Below are positions 1-7,450 of a stretch of DNA of 14,199 nucleotides, one piece after another (the first letter of the stretch is position 1; each line of letters starts with the position of its first letter). A program made the translations under genes and the position numbers. The notes under the pieces were generated by a model. It did not search any database. It was not told the DNA's origin and saw nothing but the letters and a program-made list of their open reading frames with translations. The stretch lies in the NCBI GenBank assembly GCA_030622395.1, contig JAUXGF010000010.1:1-14199 (forward strand). The letters run 5' to 3'. This DNA comes from Calditrichaceae bacterium (GTDB lineage: Bacteria; Calditrichota; Calditrichia; Calditrichales; Calditrichaceae).

Positions 1-155
1 ACGTTGATGAACCATAGTTGGATTTATGTTGAAAACCTCTCTATGCCATGGTACAAAAGGGATTGCAGAATCGGTTAATAATTTTCTTAACAATTTTTCA
101 CGAATTTAACTCATAAGGCACTAATTATTCAAGAATAATTAGCAAGATATAAAAT
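1..155. other. left-edge non-coding stretch
   Basis: No convincing gene is visible. The minus strand is open over 1-105, and the + strand is open over 1-78 up to a TAA; both are too short to decide between. The minus reading contains DS...PWHR, which resembles the end of the cysteine-pair domain of the next gene (see findings). The segment AGGCACTAATT at 116-126 equals the outer end of the inverted-repeat elements found at 3408-3570 and 7171-7359. It may therefore be a leftover element end. Confidence 0.4.
121..142. repeat. 22-bp perfect palindrome upstream of the first gene
   Basis: The arms CTAATTATTC (121-130) and GAATAATTAG (133-142) are perfectly complementary around an AA centre. The repeat ends 13 bases before the GTG start at 156. 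It is very AT-rich with no T-run after it, so it does not look like a standard terminator. An operator, an mRNA hairpin in the leader or a mobile-repeat remnant are all possible. It directly abuts the AGGCACTAATT element-like end. Confidence 0.6.
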
Positions 156-2945
156 GTGAATATTATTATGATTTATCTGTCAAACATAAAAAAGTATATA
201 TGCTTAATAATTTTCACGATATTTATTCTTGCCGCGAATATTATAGCTCAATCTGATGCGGAATCTGTTTATTTTATGAATAATGCCCGCCATTCAACCG
301 GTGAGCTTTGTGAACACCTGCCCCCGGCAACTTCCTTTACCGCTTATTTGAATCAAGATCAATCTAAAATCCTGATTGAAAACGCGCCGCGCTGGCAGGA
401 GGGAACGGACCCGAATATTAATGGAAATGGCGGATTCGGCGTTGAATTAGGGAATTTTATCGATCCGGCTGTTCAGGCAGGCGACAGCGTTTTTGTACGG
501 TTTACATGCAATACAAATGGGGAACAGGGAACAATAGCTGATTCTGTGACTTCCATCCCCTGGCATCGTTTTACGAAAAATTTGTATTTAACCCCTAAGG
601 TTATTCCACCCGCTCCGCAAAATCTGAATATTGATTTTAATAGCGCCGATTCTATTACAATCAGTTGGGACGATCAGGAAGGAATGACTTATTCTGTATA
701 TAAAAGATCAATAAGCGATACTTTACCAGACGGACAAACCCGCAACCTTTATTCCAGAATAGCAGAAGGGTTAACGGAAGCTTATTATACGGATACTAAT
801 ATAATAGAAGGAGAAATTTACGCATATATAGTTTATGCAGTTTCCGGCGGCAGCGTATTCAGCTCCCATTCAAAAGATATTTTAAATATTGAGGGAATCG
901 CTAATTTAGAAACGCAGCCGCAAGCAACAACTGTGTTTTTACGCTGGAATGAATACGAGTCGTCTTTGGGAGAAATAGCTGGATATAATGTTTACCGCCG
1001 CACCGAAACAGGAAATTATGGTCAACCTATAGCTTACACTAATGTAGATACTTTTTATATTGACTCAAGACTTACGCTCGCTGCAACATATTATTATAAA
1101 GTTACCGCCCGTTTAGCTGACGGATCGGAAGCAGGAGAATCTGAGGACGCCCAGGCTGTCACGCTGTCTTCTACAAATGGATTTTATACTTATGCCAATC
1201 TAAAAACCGCAGTTGTTATTTATACTAATACAAATCGCGGCAGTATTAGCGGTAATCTGATTCCGGAAATTAAAACTATGTTGAATGAAAGCAAATTATT
1301 CTATTGGCTCAATTCCGGCATGAAACTTAATGTTCAACTTTTTTATCATATCATAGACGATATGAAGATATTTTCCGCTCCGGATGACGCCTGGGGCAGT
1401 ATGCATCAAACGGCAGAAGATTTAAGGGCGCTGGGTGTAATGAATACTCAGTATGATATTATTTTTCGTATTAATCCCGCTGTAAATGGATATTGGTCTT
1501 TTGGCGTCCAGTCTCTTGATTTACCCGGTCCTGTGCGCCAAACGGGTTTTTCACATTCCACATGGCCTGCGGCGACAAGCGTTAAATATCCCGGCGATAA
1601 TTTGGATATTGACTACGGCATTACCTGGATTTTTGTGCATGAAGTTCAGCATGCTATTGACGCTCTTTATAATGTAAATGAACATCCGGAGATGTATCAC
1701 GGAGACCAGCCGTCGGAATTTCCAGTCGCCTGTGGAGAGCATTTTGATTTTCAGGCAAAAATGTTCCGAACATTTAATGCCTATGAAGATTTGTTAAGCG
1801 ACTGGGGGGATATTTACGAAGCGGTTGACGCAGATAATGACGGTTTCCCGGATAACGATCCCTTAACAGCCTTAGACGAAATGAGATTTGGCGGTAATCC
1901 CTCTTTAGGGGACAGCGATGATGACGGTTACTCCGACAGGCAGGAAGCGCTGGATGGAATCTATTCCGGCAGCAATCCATTAGTACAGGATACTGATGCT
2001 GACGGTATTAAAGACGGAGATGATGAACACCCAAGATATCCGGTCGATACAATCGTTAAATATTTTACTCCGCTAATAGACGGTGTAATTGAGAGTGAAT
2101 GGCCGCTGGCAAATAATAGCGTTGTTTACTCTCAGAATAATTTTTCACCTCAATTATATTTAAGCTATGATAATAATTTTTTGTATTTAGCGCTGCGTTT
2201 GGAACAATACGCCGTCCCTGAATTGACATTTGATTTTCACAGCGACGGCTGGTGGCATTCCAGCGGCAATACGCTTATGAAAATCAATCCCGATAATGGA
2301 ACTTTTTCCGTGTTTCATTCATGGGACGCAAGTCAGGAGGTTCGGGATTACAGCGGCTCCGGCGGAATGTGGGATGATGAAGCTGCGTATCAAACACATT
2401 TTAACCGGCGGGTTGTTTATCCCGACAGCGTAAACCTTAAGGTGAATTATAATGAACCGCCAATCATGCAAATTGAAATGTCCATACCCAAAAGAGATTT
2501 TGCGGGAATCACATTGAATCCCGGGGATCTGTTTGGCTTAAATATAGGGTATTTAAATGTTAGCCGGGAAGGTTTATGGGCTGCAACTTTCGATCAGTAT
2601 GACTTTGTCTACTTTACATTAAAAGACTATTCCGCTGTTGATCTAGATGAGCGGCAGATTGTAAACCATTTTGAACTTTTCCAAAATTATCCTAATCCAT
2701 TCAATCCGCAGACTAATATTAAATATGCCGTACCGAATAATGGATATTTGGATTTAAGCATTTATAATATACTTGGTCAAAAGATTCGAACATTGTTTTC
2801 CGGATATCAAAAGCCGGGAATATACCGGGAAATATGGGAGGGTAAAAACGATAAGGGGGGAAATGCTCCAAGCGGTATCTATTTCTATAAATTAATCTCT
2901 TCTAAGAGTACGAGCTTAACAGGGAAAATGGTGTTGCTCAGATAA
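156..2945 (+). CDS. Secreted multidomain protein: Fn3, HExxH metallopeptidase-like, CBM9-like, T9SS sorting domain
   Basis: 929 residues. A signal peptide covers about residues 1-32 (hydrophobic ICLIIFTIFILAANIIAQ). Then follow an unrecognised cysteine-pair domain (37-148; C52, C118, APRW 77-80, DPNI 85-88, GVELGNF 95-101) and two Fn3 domains (151-246 and 248-336). Next is a domain of unknown family (345-548) with HEVQH at 495-499, a zinc-peptidase-like motif whose third ligand is not evident. Asp-rich calcium loops of the thrombospondin-3 type lie at 558-568, 586-594 and 612-623. A CBM9-like domain (640-824) and a type IX sorting domain (839-929; NYPNPFNPQT) close the protein. The sorting domain predicts outer-membrane transit and surface attachment or release. 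The start is GTG at 156; ATG at 168 is an alternative. Neither has a clear ribosome binding site and both keep the signal peptide. Peptidase activity is inferred only from HExxH. The first ~205 mature residues match an insert in the hydrolase at 7451. Confidence 0.9.
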   Translation: MNIIMIYLSNIKKYICLIIFTIFILAANIIAQSDAESVYFMNNARHSTGELCEHLPPATSFTAYLNQDQSKILIENAPRWQEGTDPNINGNGGFGVELGNFIDPAVQAGDSVFVRFTCNTNGEQGTIADSVTSIPWHRFTKNLYLTPKVIPPAPQNLNIDFNSADSITISWDDQEGMTYSVYKRSISDTLPDGQTRNLYSRIAEGLTEAYYTDTNIIEGEIYAYIVYAVSGGSVFSSHSKDILNIEGIANLETQPQATTVFLRWNEYESSLGEIAGYNVYRRTETGNYGQPIAYTNVDTFYIDSRLTLAATYYYKVTARLADGSEAGESEDAQAVTLSSTNGFYTYANLKTAVVIYTNTNRGSISGNLIPEIKTMLNESKLFYWLNSGMKLNVQLFYHIIDDMKIFSAPDDAWGSMHQTAEDLRALGVMNTQYDIIFRINPAVNGYWSFGVQSLDLPGPVRQTGFSHSTWPAATSVKYPGDNLDIDYGITWIFVHEVQHAIDALYNVNEHPEMYHGDQPSEFPVACGEHFDFQAKMFRTFNAYEDLLSDWGDIYEAVDADNDGFPDNDPLTALDEMRFGGNPSLGDSDDDGYSDRQEALDGIYSGSNPLVQDTDADGIKDGDDEHPRYPVDTIVKYFTPLIDGVIESEWPLANNSVVYSQNNFSPQLYLSYDNNFLYLALRLEQYAVPELTFDFHSDGWWHSSGNTLMKINPDNGTFSVFHSWDASQEVRDYSGSGGMWDDEAAYQTHFNRRVVYPDSVNLKVNYNEPPIMQIEMSIPKRDFAGITLNPGDLFGLNIGYLNVSREGLWAATFDQYDFVYFTLKDYSAVDLDERQIVNHFELFQNYPNPFNPQTNIKYAVPNNGYLDLSIYNILGQKIRTLFSGYQKPGIYREIWEGKNDKGGNAPSGIYFYKLISSKSTSLTGKMVLLR
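264..893 (+). other. shared cassette, copy 1 (cysteine-pair domain + Fn3)
   Basis: Residues 37-246 of the 929-residue protein align by eye, nearly gap-free, with residues 236-440 of the hydrolase at 7451-10192. Shared landmarks in order are: a cysteine (C52 and C252), APRW, DPNI, G(V/I)ELGNF, a second cysteine (C118 and C315), PPAP(Q/D)NL, a W at the end of Fn3 strand B, Y(S/N)(V/I)Y(K/R)R, YTD(T/K)NI and IY(A/G)YI(V/I)xAV. Here the cassette directly follows the signal peptide, so it forms the N-terminus of the mature protein. Confidence 0.75.
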
Positions 2946-3407
2946 ACGATTCCAGTGCCGGCGGTTTATAATATTCCAAAATATACACTAAAATAAATAT
3001 TACACTATAGTATCTGAGGAGTTACGCTGGTTTAATATTTTTATTTGATAAATTGATAAAAATTGATTACATTTTATTAACATATTTAAATATATTGTTT
3101 AAAAAGTTATTTAAATTTTAAACGCCTCTTCTCTTCAATCTTCCCCCGCCTGGCAGACTGTTTTAAAAAGTCTGTTTCTTTGATATTTCCTAAGGGTATA
3201 ACTTCGTTGTAATAGCCGCGCGTTGTTATTTGTTTAGCCTATGGTTTGATCTTTGATATGCATTGCCGTTTTGCTTATCTCTGTAAGAATTTTGTACCTA
3301 TCTATGAGGTATTACATAGATAGTGAAATTTATTTTGATTTATTAATTTATATCCATAAGTTTATTGTTCTAAAGTTGTTAACTCGTTGGGAAAATGATA
3401 CATTATT
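2946..3407. other. AT-rich gap with hairpins and a possible minus-strand relic
   Basis: No intact gene is visible. The first 160 bases are almost pure A/T with no clear terminator after the upstream gene. A hairpin with arms CAGACT (3154-3159) and AGTCTG (3169-3174) precedes TTTCTTT; it could end transcription coming from the left but is weak and about 210 bases from the stop codon. A second hairpin has perfect 9-base arms CTATCTATG (3298-3306) and CATAGATAG (3315-3323), with no T-run. The stretch between 3107 and 3311 reads as protein-like on the minus strand and is listed separately. Confidence 0.5.
3107..3311 (-). pseudogene. possible decayed minus-strand coding remnant
   Basis: Two adjoining minus-strand frames look protein-like. 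One is open at 3237-3311 and reads YLIDRYKILTEISKTAMHIK before a stop at 3234-3236. The other is open at 3110-3238, contains GYYNEVIPLGNIKETDFL, and ends with a basic tail and TAA at 3107-3109. A single one-base frame change near 3236 would join them into about 68 residues. No start codon or ribosome binding site is apparent and I do not recognise the family. The span is richer in G+C than its surroundings. It could be the tail of a lost gene, or chance. Confidence 0.25.
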
Positions 3408-3570
3408 AATTAGTGCCTGAACGAAAATACATATTTTTGTCATTTCGGCCGAAGGGAGAAATCTGTAAACCCTTGATATTTAGAGGCAATAGATTTCTCG
3501 CTCCGCTTCCTGCCCGCCGGCAGGCGCGGCGAAATGACAGCTTGGGTTAGTTTTCGTTCAGACACTAATT
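3408..3570. repeat. inverted-repeat element, copy 1 (163 bp, MITE-like)
   Basis: The ends are AATTAGTGCCTGAACGAAAA (3408-3427) and TTTTCGTTCAGACACTAATT (3551-3570), complementary at 19 of 20 positions. Inside are further nested arms: TGTCATTTCGGC...GAGAAATCT on the left and AGATTTCTCGCTCCGCTTC...GCGAAATGACAG on the right. A GC-rich hairpin, CCTGCCCGCCGGCAGG, lies at 3509-3524. The element has no coding capacity. Its reverse complement is collinear with the copy at 7171-7359, so the two lie in opposite orientation. Flanking A/T sequence makes a target duplication impossible to call by eye. Confidence 0.85.
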
Positions 3571-3622
3571 AAATAAACTTAAATTGATACAAGCAATCAT
3601 AAAATTAAGGAAAGGAAAAATT

Positions 3623-3796
3623 ATGGCGAAAATTCAATTAATTGCAGTATTCGTTTTACTTTTGTTTTCCGCTTTGGCGGCGCAATTGCAACTTGTCGGC
3701 AGGGCAATGCCCGGCGAGGCGGAGGCGACTTTTACGGTTGGTTCGACATGTTATTTTTGCGCAGGTAATCATTTATTGTTCATTATTCGGATATAA
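3623..3796 (+). pseudogene. 5' fragment of a secreted LVIVD-repeat-like gene
   Basis: 57 codons from ATG at 3623, preceded by the ribosome binding site AAGGAAAGGA (3606-3615). Residues 1-20 are a clean signal peptide (IQLIAVFVLLLFSALA). What follows, QLQLVGRAMPGEAEATFTVG and then a CYFCAGNHLLFI stretch, resembles the first blade of LVIVD-type beta-propeller proteins, in which PGxA...V.G.YxYxAxG..L.I(V)D is repeated many times. Instead of continuing into the next repeat, the frame turns to IRI and stops. The rest of the gene is absent downstream. The likely story is a gene cut after its first repeat by deletion or insertion, beside an inverted-repeat element. A functional 57-residue exported peptide is less likely. 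Confidence 0.6.
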
Positions 3797-3983
3797 TATA
3801 CTACTAAAAGGTTTTGAAAATAATGTTTTCTAAGGCATAAACAACAAAGATAGACAAGAATATAGGAGGAGAGGAGTTATTTTCAAAGTGAGTTATTGAA
3901 ATATTAAAATACAAATTAAATAATTGTCTCCCGATTAATCGGGATCGGGATGACACTACCTATAATGTTAAAAGGAGAATAAA
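3797..3983. other. short gap with an orphan purine-rich tract
   Basis: AGGAGGAGAGGAG at 3864-3876 looks like a strong ribosome binding site, but no start codon with an open frame follows. It may be left over from the gene broken upstream. The true ribosome binding site of the next gene is AAAGGAGA at 3971-3978. Confidence 0.4.
3929..3944. repeat. 16-bp perfect palindrome TCCCGATTAATCGGGA
   Basis: Perfect self-complementary 16-mer followed by TCGGGATGAC. The related string CGATCCCGATTTATCG occurs inside the element at 7171-7359 (near 7228-7243). This suggests a fragment of a dispersed palindromic repeat family rather than a local operator. It ends 39 bases before the next start codon. Confidence 0.6.
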
Positions 3984-6900
3984 ATGAAACTTAAAAAACT
4001 TGTTATTATTTTAACTATGCCGTTTGTTCCGTTTATTTTATCAGCAGGAACATTACTAAATGAAGGTTTTGAAAGCAGCGTTCCTCCAACGGGTTGGATA
4101 ATCCTGAATTTAGGAGACGATATCTCGGGTGAAACCTGGATGCAAAGTAGTTCACATCATCATTCCGGCGACTACAGTGCTTTCTCTCAAGATGGAGCTT
4201 CAAACGAAGGGATGGAAGAATGGCTGATTACGCCGGCTATTGAGGTCCCGTCAAACAATTATATTGAATTAAATTTTTGGCATAAATTCCAATGGGCAAG
4301 CGATGGCAGCAGTCCTGATTATGTTATGATTTCCACAACAACTCCAACGGCGGATGCTTTTACGGATACTGTTTTTAAAGTTTCAAAACCGGGACCGGCA
4401 GGCTGGGCAGAGGTTTTACTTAACAATTTGCCTGACTATGCGGGGCAGACTATCTATATCACTTTTGTGCACACTTCTGCAAGCGGCAGCGGTTATGGCG
4501 ATGCCTGGGCGCTTGATGACATTCTATTGGAAAGCTATGAAAAAGGAGAAACTGATATTGGTATGCTCTCTATCTTATCGCCAACCGAATATTCTTATAT
4601 AAATACGGATATACTTCCTTCCGGCGTTATTAAAAATTATGGAAATACTGAAATTAGCGATACTTTTAAAGTTTGCTGCCAAATCATTGATAAATCGATT
4701 GTAACTGTTTATTGCGATACTTTAGTCTATACAAAAGGATTAATAATCGAAGAAGTGGATACGGTTATATTCACAAACGCCTGGGTTCCTGCAGATACCG
4801 GAGATTATTTTGTAACAATTACTACAATTCTTAACGGGGATGAAAATCATGTTAATGATACGGTAAACACCGTAACAAAAGTAGCCCGGCATTATGGAAC
4901 AGGCGGGCCTGACGCCTTCGGCTATCAATGGATAGACAGCGAAGTTGAAGGAGGCCCCGTGTTCAATTGGATTGAAATCAGCGCAACAGGAACTTCCGCT
5001 GTAACGTATAAAGTCCCAGAGTTTTATGGTGACGATAATTTCTCGGCACCGATTGGATTTGGTTTTGATTTTCCGTTTTACGGCATTAAGAGAGATTCTT
5101 TTTATGTTGATATAAATGGGGAGATTTTATTAACTGACAATACATGGTATAATAGTTATCCCAATACCGGCTGGGGTACGGACGGCAACATGTTTAACTA
5201 TATTTATCCGGTTCCCGGCAACTCAACAATGCCGGCGCTTATTGCGGCGTATTGGGATGACTTAAAAGCCGATGAAGGCGTTGGCGATGTATATTTTCAG
5301 ACTTTTGGAGAAGCGCCGGATTGTTATTGCGTGGTAGAATGGCATAATTTAAGATTCCGATACGGTACTGTTGAAGATACTACTCTCTGCTTTGAGGTTA
5401 TATTCCATGAGAACGGAGAAATAATCTTTCAGTATAAAAATACAGCTATAGGACAGACGGGAAGCGTTTGCCCTCACGATAACGGGCAAAGCGCCACAGT
5501 CGCCATTCAAAACGACGCCTGCGATATTGGACTTTGTTATTTAATGGAAATTGTTGACGGAAGTGAATATGTTGGAGTTGAACCCATTGGTAATCTGCTT
5601 CAAAACGAACTTGCTATCCGGTTTTATACAGGCATTGACGAGCAGCCGCCCACATTTGTTTACGATGGGAGGGGCAATACTTTTAATAACACACCGGAAT
5701 TCAAAATTAAAATTTCCGATATGTCCGGTCTAGTAAGCGATTCGCTTTACTATAACATCGGACAGGGCTGGCAGTCGGTTACCCATTCTTATTTTGAAGA
5801 ACCAAATGTTTATTATTATGAACTGCCTGAAATTCCTAATAACACAACTGTATATTATTATTTTGCCGCAACCGACAGCTCTGACGCTTATAATAGAGGT
5901 ACTTTACCGGCTAACGCTCCTGACAGCAGTTTATCATTTAAAATATTGCCGACAGATGATTTAGTTATTCTTTTAGTGTATTCAGGTAATCAGGATTACA
6001 ACCGTAAAGAATTTCAGAAATTTACTTCTGCATTAAACGCCGCAAGCGTATCTTATGATGTTTATAATTGTGAAGAATATGAAGACTATTATTTTCCTGA
6101 TAATTATAAAGCTATCTTTGTTTATGCTAATTCTGCCGGCGGCTCATCAAAGCATGACACGCTGTCCAATAAATTAATGAATTTCCTCGACAGAGGGACA
6201 AACGAGAATCCTAAAAATATTTTTTTTGCTTCGGATGATTTTGCATATTCACAACATGGATATCCCAATTCCAAACCGATGACAAAATTTTATACTGCAT
6301 ATTTACGAGGAGGGTATATTCCTATTGCAAATCCTGAGCAGCCGCCTTTCGGAGGAACAGATGGTATCGGCGGTCCGGATATTTATGATTATTCTTCAGG
6401 CAGCGTTTTAGGCGTCAGCGGTTCTCCAATCGGCCAAGCCGGAGTGGAATTACCGATTTATTCTAACAGCCCTGACGTCATCCACGGCCAGGATTGCCCT
6501 GATTGGTATGAAAGTGAAGTTGTAAATCCTAGTATTAGCTCCTATTCATCATTCTTATTTGAAGACGGACCCATTTCCGGCAAGGCTTATGCTAATGGTA
6601 ATTCATGCGCAATATGGCTGGACAATATTATTTATAAATCATTTTTTATCAGCTTTGATATTTCTCAATTTACAAACGATAATGACATAAATATGATTAT
6701 TGATGATGCAATCGTTTGGTTTGAGGTTGATTCCTCTGTTGTTATCGGCGGCCCCGATATTAAAATTCCGGGTAAACTGGAATTATCACAGAATTATCCT
6801 AATCCGTTCAATCCTGTTACTTCGATTAGTTTTAACCTGCCAAAACAGACAAAAGTAAGTCTAAAAGTTTGCGATATAAATGGCCGGCTAATAAAAATTT

Positions 6901-7049
6901 TAATAGATAAGAATATTGAAAACGGGAGACATACTATCACGTGGAACGGAGTTAATGATATGGGTATTTCTGTTTCCAGCGGTGTTTATTTCTATCTTTT
7001 AGAAACAGAAGGAAAAACCATAACAAAAAAGATGATTTTATTGAAATAA
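3984..7049 (+). CDS. Secreted T9SS-sorted protein with jelly-roll (choice-of-anchor J-like) N-terminus
   Basis: 1021 residues. The start is fixed by AAAGGAGA at 3971-3978. The signal peptide ends near residue 21 (FVPFILSAG). Residues 22-185 match the choice-of-anchor J or cleaved-adhesin jelly roll (LNEGFESSVPPTGW, a HxHSGxYSA segment, WLITPAIEV, GDAWALDDILL). A CARDB-like beta domain follows at 192-298. Residues 305-549 form a domain common in FCB secreted proteins (FGYQWIDSE, PIGFGFDFPFYG, AAYWDDL, EVIFHENGEIIFQY). An Ig-like domain spans 553-655. An alpha/beta domain at 657-915 (DLVILLVYSG, KAIFVYANSAG) loosely recalls glutamine amidotransferase-like folds, with no catalytic set that I can identify. 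The sorting domain at 930-1021 (LSQNYPNPFNPVT) predicts surface delivery. An adhesive or structural role is inferred; no enzymatic function can be assigned. Confidence 0.9.
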   Translation: MKLKKLVIILTMPFVPFILSAGTLLNEGFESSVPPTGWIILNLGDDISGETWMQSSSHHHSGDYSAFSQDGASNEGMEEWLITPAIEVPSNNYIELNFWHKFQWASDGSSPDYVMISTTTPTADAFTDTVFKVSKPGPAGWAEVLLNNLPDYAGQTIYITFVHTSASGSGYGDAWALDDILLESYEKGETDIGMLSILSPTEYSYINTDILPSGVIKNYGNTEISDTFKVCCQIIDKSIVTVYCDTLVYTKGLIIEEVDTVIFTNAWVPADTGDYFVTITTILNGDENHVNDTVNTVTKVARHYGTGGPDAFGYQWIDSEVEGGPVFNWIEISATGTSAVTYKVPEFYGDDNFSAPIGFGFDFPFYGIKRDSFYVDINGEILLTDNTWYNSYPNTGWGTDGNMFNYIYPVPGNSTMPALIAAYWDDLKADEGVGDVYFQTFGEAPDCYCVVEWHNLRFRYGTVEDTTLCFEVIFHENGEIIFQYKNTAIGQTGSVCPHDNGQSATVAIQNDACDIGLCYLMEIVDGSEYVGVEPIGNLLQNELAIRFYTGIDEQPPTFVYDGRGNTFNNTPEFKIKISDMSGLVSDSLYYNIGQGWQSVTHSYFEEPNVYYYELPEIPNNTTVYYYFAATDSSDAYNRGTLPANAPDSSLSFKILPTDDLVILLVYSGNQDYNRKEFQKFTSALNAASVSYDVYNCEEYEDYYFPDNYKAIFVYANSAGGSSKHDTLSNKLMNFLDRGTNENPKNIFFASDDFAYSQHGYPNSKPMTKFYTAYLRGGYIPIANPEQPPFGGTDGIGGPDIYDYSSGSVLGVSGSPIGQAGVELPIYSNSPDVIHGQDCPDWYESEVVNPSISSYSSFLFEDGPISGKAYANGNSCAIWLDNIIYKSFFISFDISQFTNDNDINMIIDDAIVWFEVDSSVVIGGPDIKIPGKLELSQNYPNPFNPVTSISFNLPKQTKVSLKVCDINGRLIKILIDKNIENGRHTITWNGVNDMGISVSSGVYFYLLETEGKTITKKMILLK

Positions 7050-7076
7050 GGATACTTTCCCAGTATGAACAGCTTT

Positions 7077-7154
7077 AACACGGAGCGGAACATGGATTTA
7101 CACTGATGTTTATCTATCGTCTTAAAATATGTGTAAATCTGTGTTTGCCGTGTT
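7077..7154. repeat. imperfect inverted repeat after the 1021-residue gene
   Basis: The left arm runs 7077-7103 (AACACGG ... GGATTTACAC) and the right arm 7131-7154 (GTGTAAATCT ... CCGTGTT), around a 27-base loop. The arms pair except for a three-base indel and a few mismatches in the middle. It begins 28 bases after the stop codon and would form a long hairpin in the transcript. It could stabilise or end the message, although there is no T-run. It is unrelated in sequence to the adjacent element at 7171. Confidence 0.7.
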
Positions 7155-7170
7155 ATCTGTGTTCAATAAA

Positions 7171-7359
7171 TAATGCCTGAACGAAAAAGCACTTTTTTGT
7201 CATTTTCCCATAGGGACGCCTGTGGCGCGATCCCGATTTATCGCCGCGCCTGCCGGCGGGCAGGGGTGAGAAATCTTTAACTTCAATATTTATAACGTTA
7301 TAAGATTTCTCGCTCCGCTTCGAAATGACATTTCAGGCTAGTTTTCGTTAAGGCACTAA
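7171..7359. repeat. inverted-repeat element, copy 2 (189 bp)
   Basis: The ends TAATGCCTGAACGAAAA (7171-7187) and TTTTCGTTAAGGCACTA (7342-7358) are complementary with two mismatches and match the ends of copy 1. Inside are TTTGTCATTTTC paired with GAAATGACA, and AGAAATCTT paired with AAGATTTCT. The GC hairpin CCTGCCGGCGGGCAGG at 7249-7264 is the exact reverse complement of the one in copy 1. An extra ~40 bases at 7206-7243, including CCCATAGGGACGCC, are absent from copy 1, so the family is internally variable. The remaining bases of the 7050-7450 gap hold nothing recognisable. Confidence 0.85.
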
Positions 7360-7450
7360 ATAGGTTTATTCCGCCTAAGCGGGTTCAAATTTTACTCATA
7401 AGTATCTTTACAATCATCATATACTGGAATAATAAAACAAGGAATGTATT

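Noticed and set aside
1..78. C-terminal end of a + strand gene (open from base 1 to TAA at 76-78)
   Set aside because: Only 25 codons, an unremarkable length by chance, with an equally long open frame on the minus strand. No family is recognisable.
3154..3181. Rho-independent terminator for the first gene
   Set aside because: The stem is only six bases with an A/T loop, lies about 210 bases after the stop codon and has a broken T-run. It is mentioned only as a weak hairpin.
3864..3876. Ribosome binding site of a small gene after 3876
   Set aside because: AGGAGGAGAGGAG is a strong match, but every nearby start candidate meets a stop within a few codons.
3961..3966. TATAAT as a -10 promoter box for the gene at 3984
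   Set aside because: It would place the transcription start inside the ribosome binding site, and no -35-like sequence is seen at the right distance. FCB bacteria also use a different promoter consensus.
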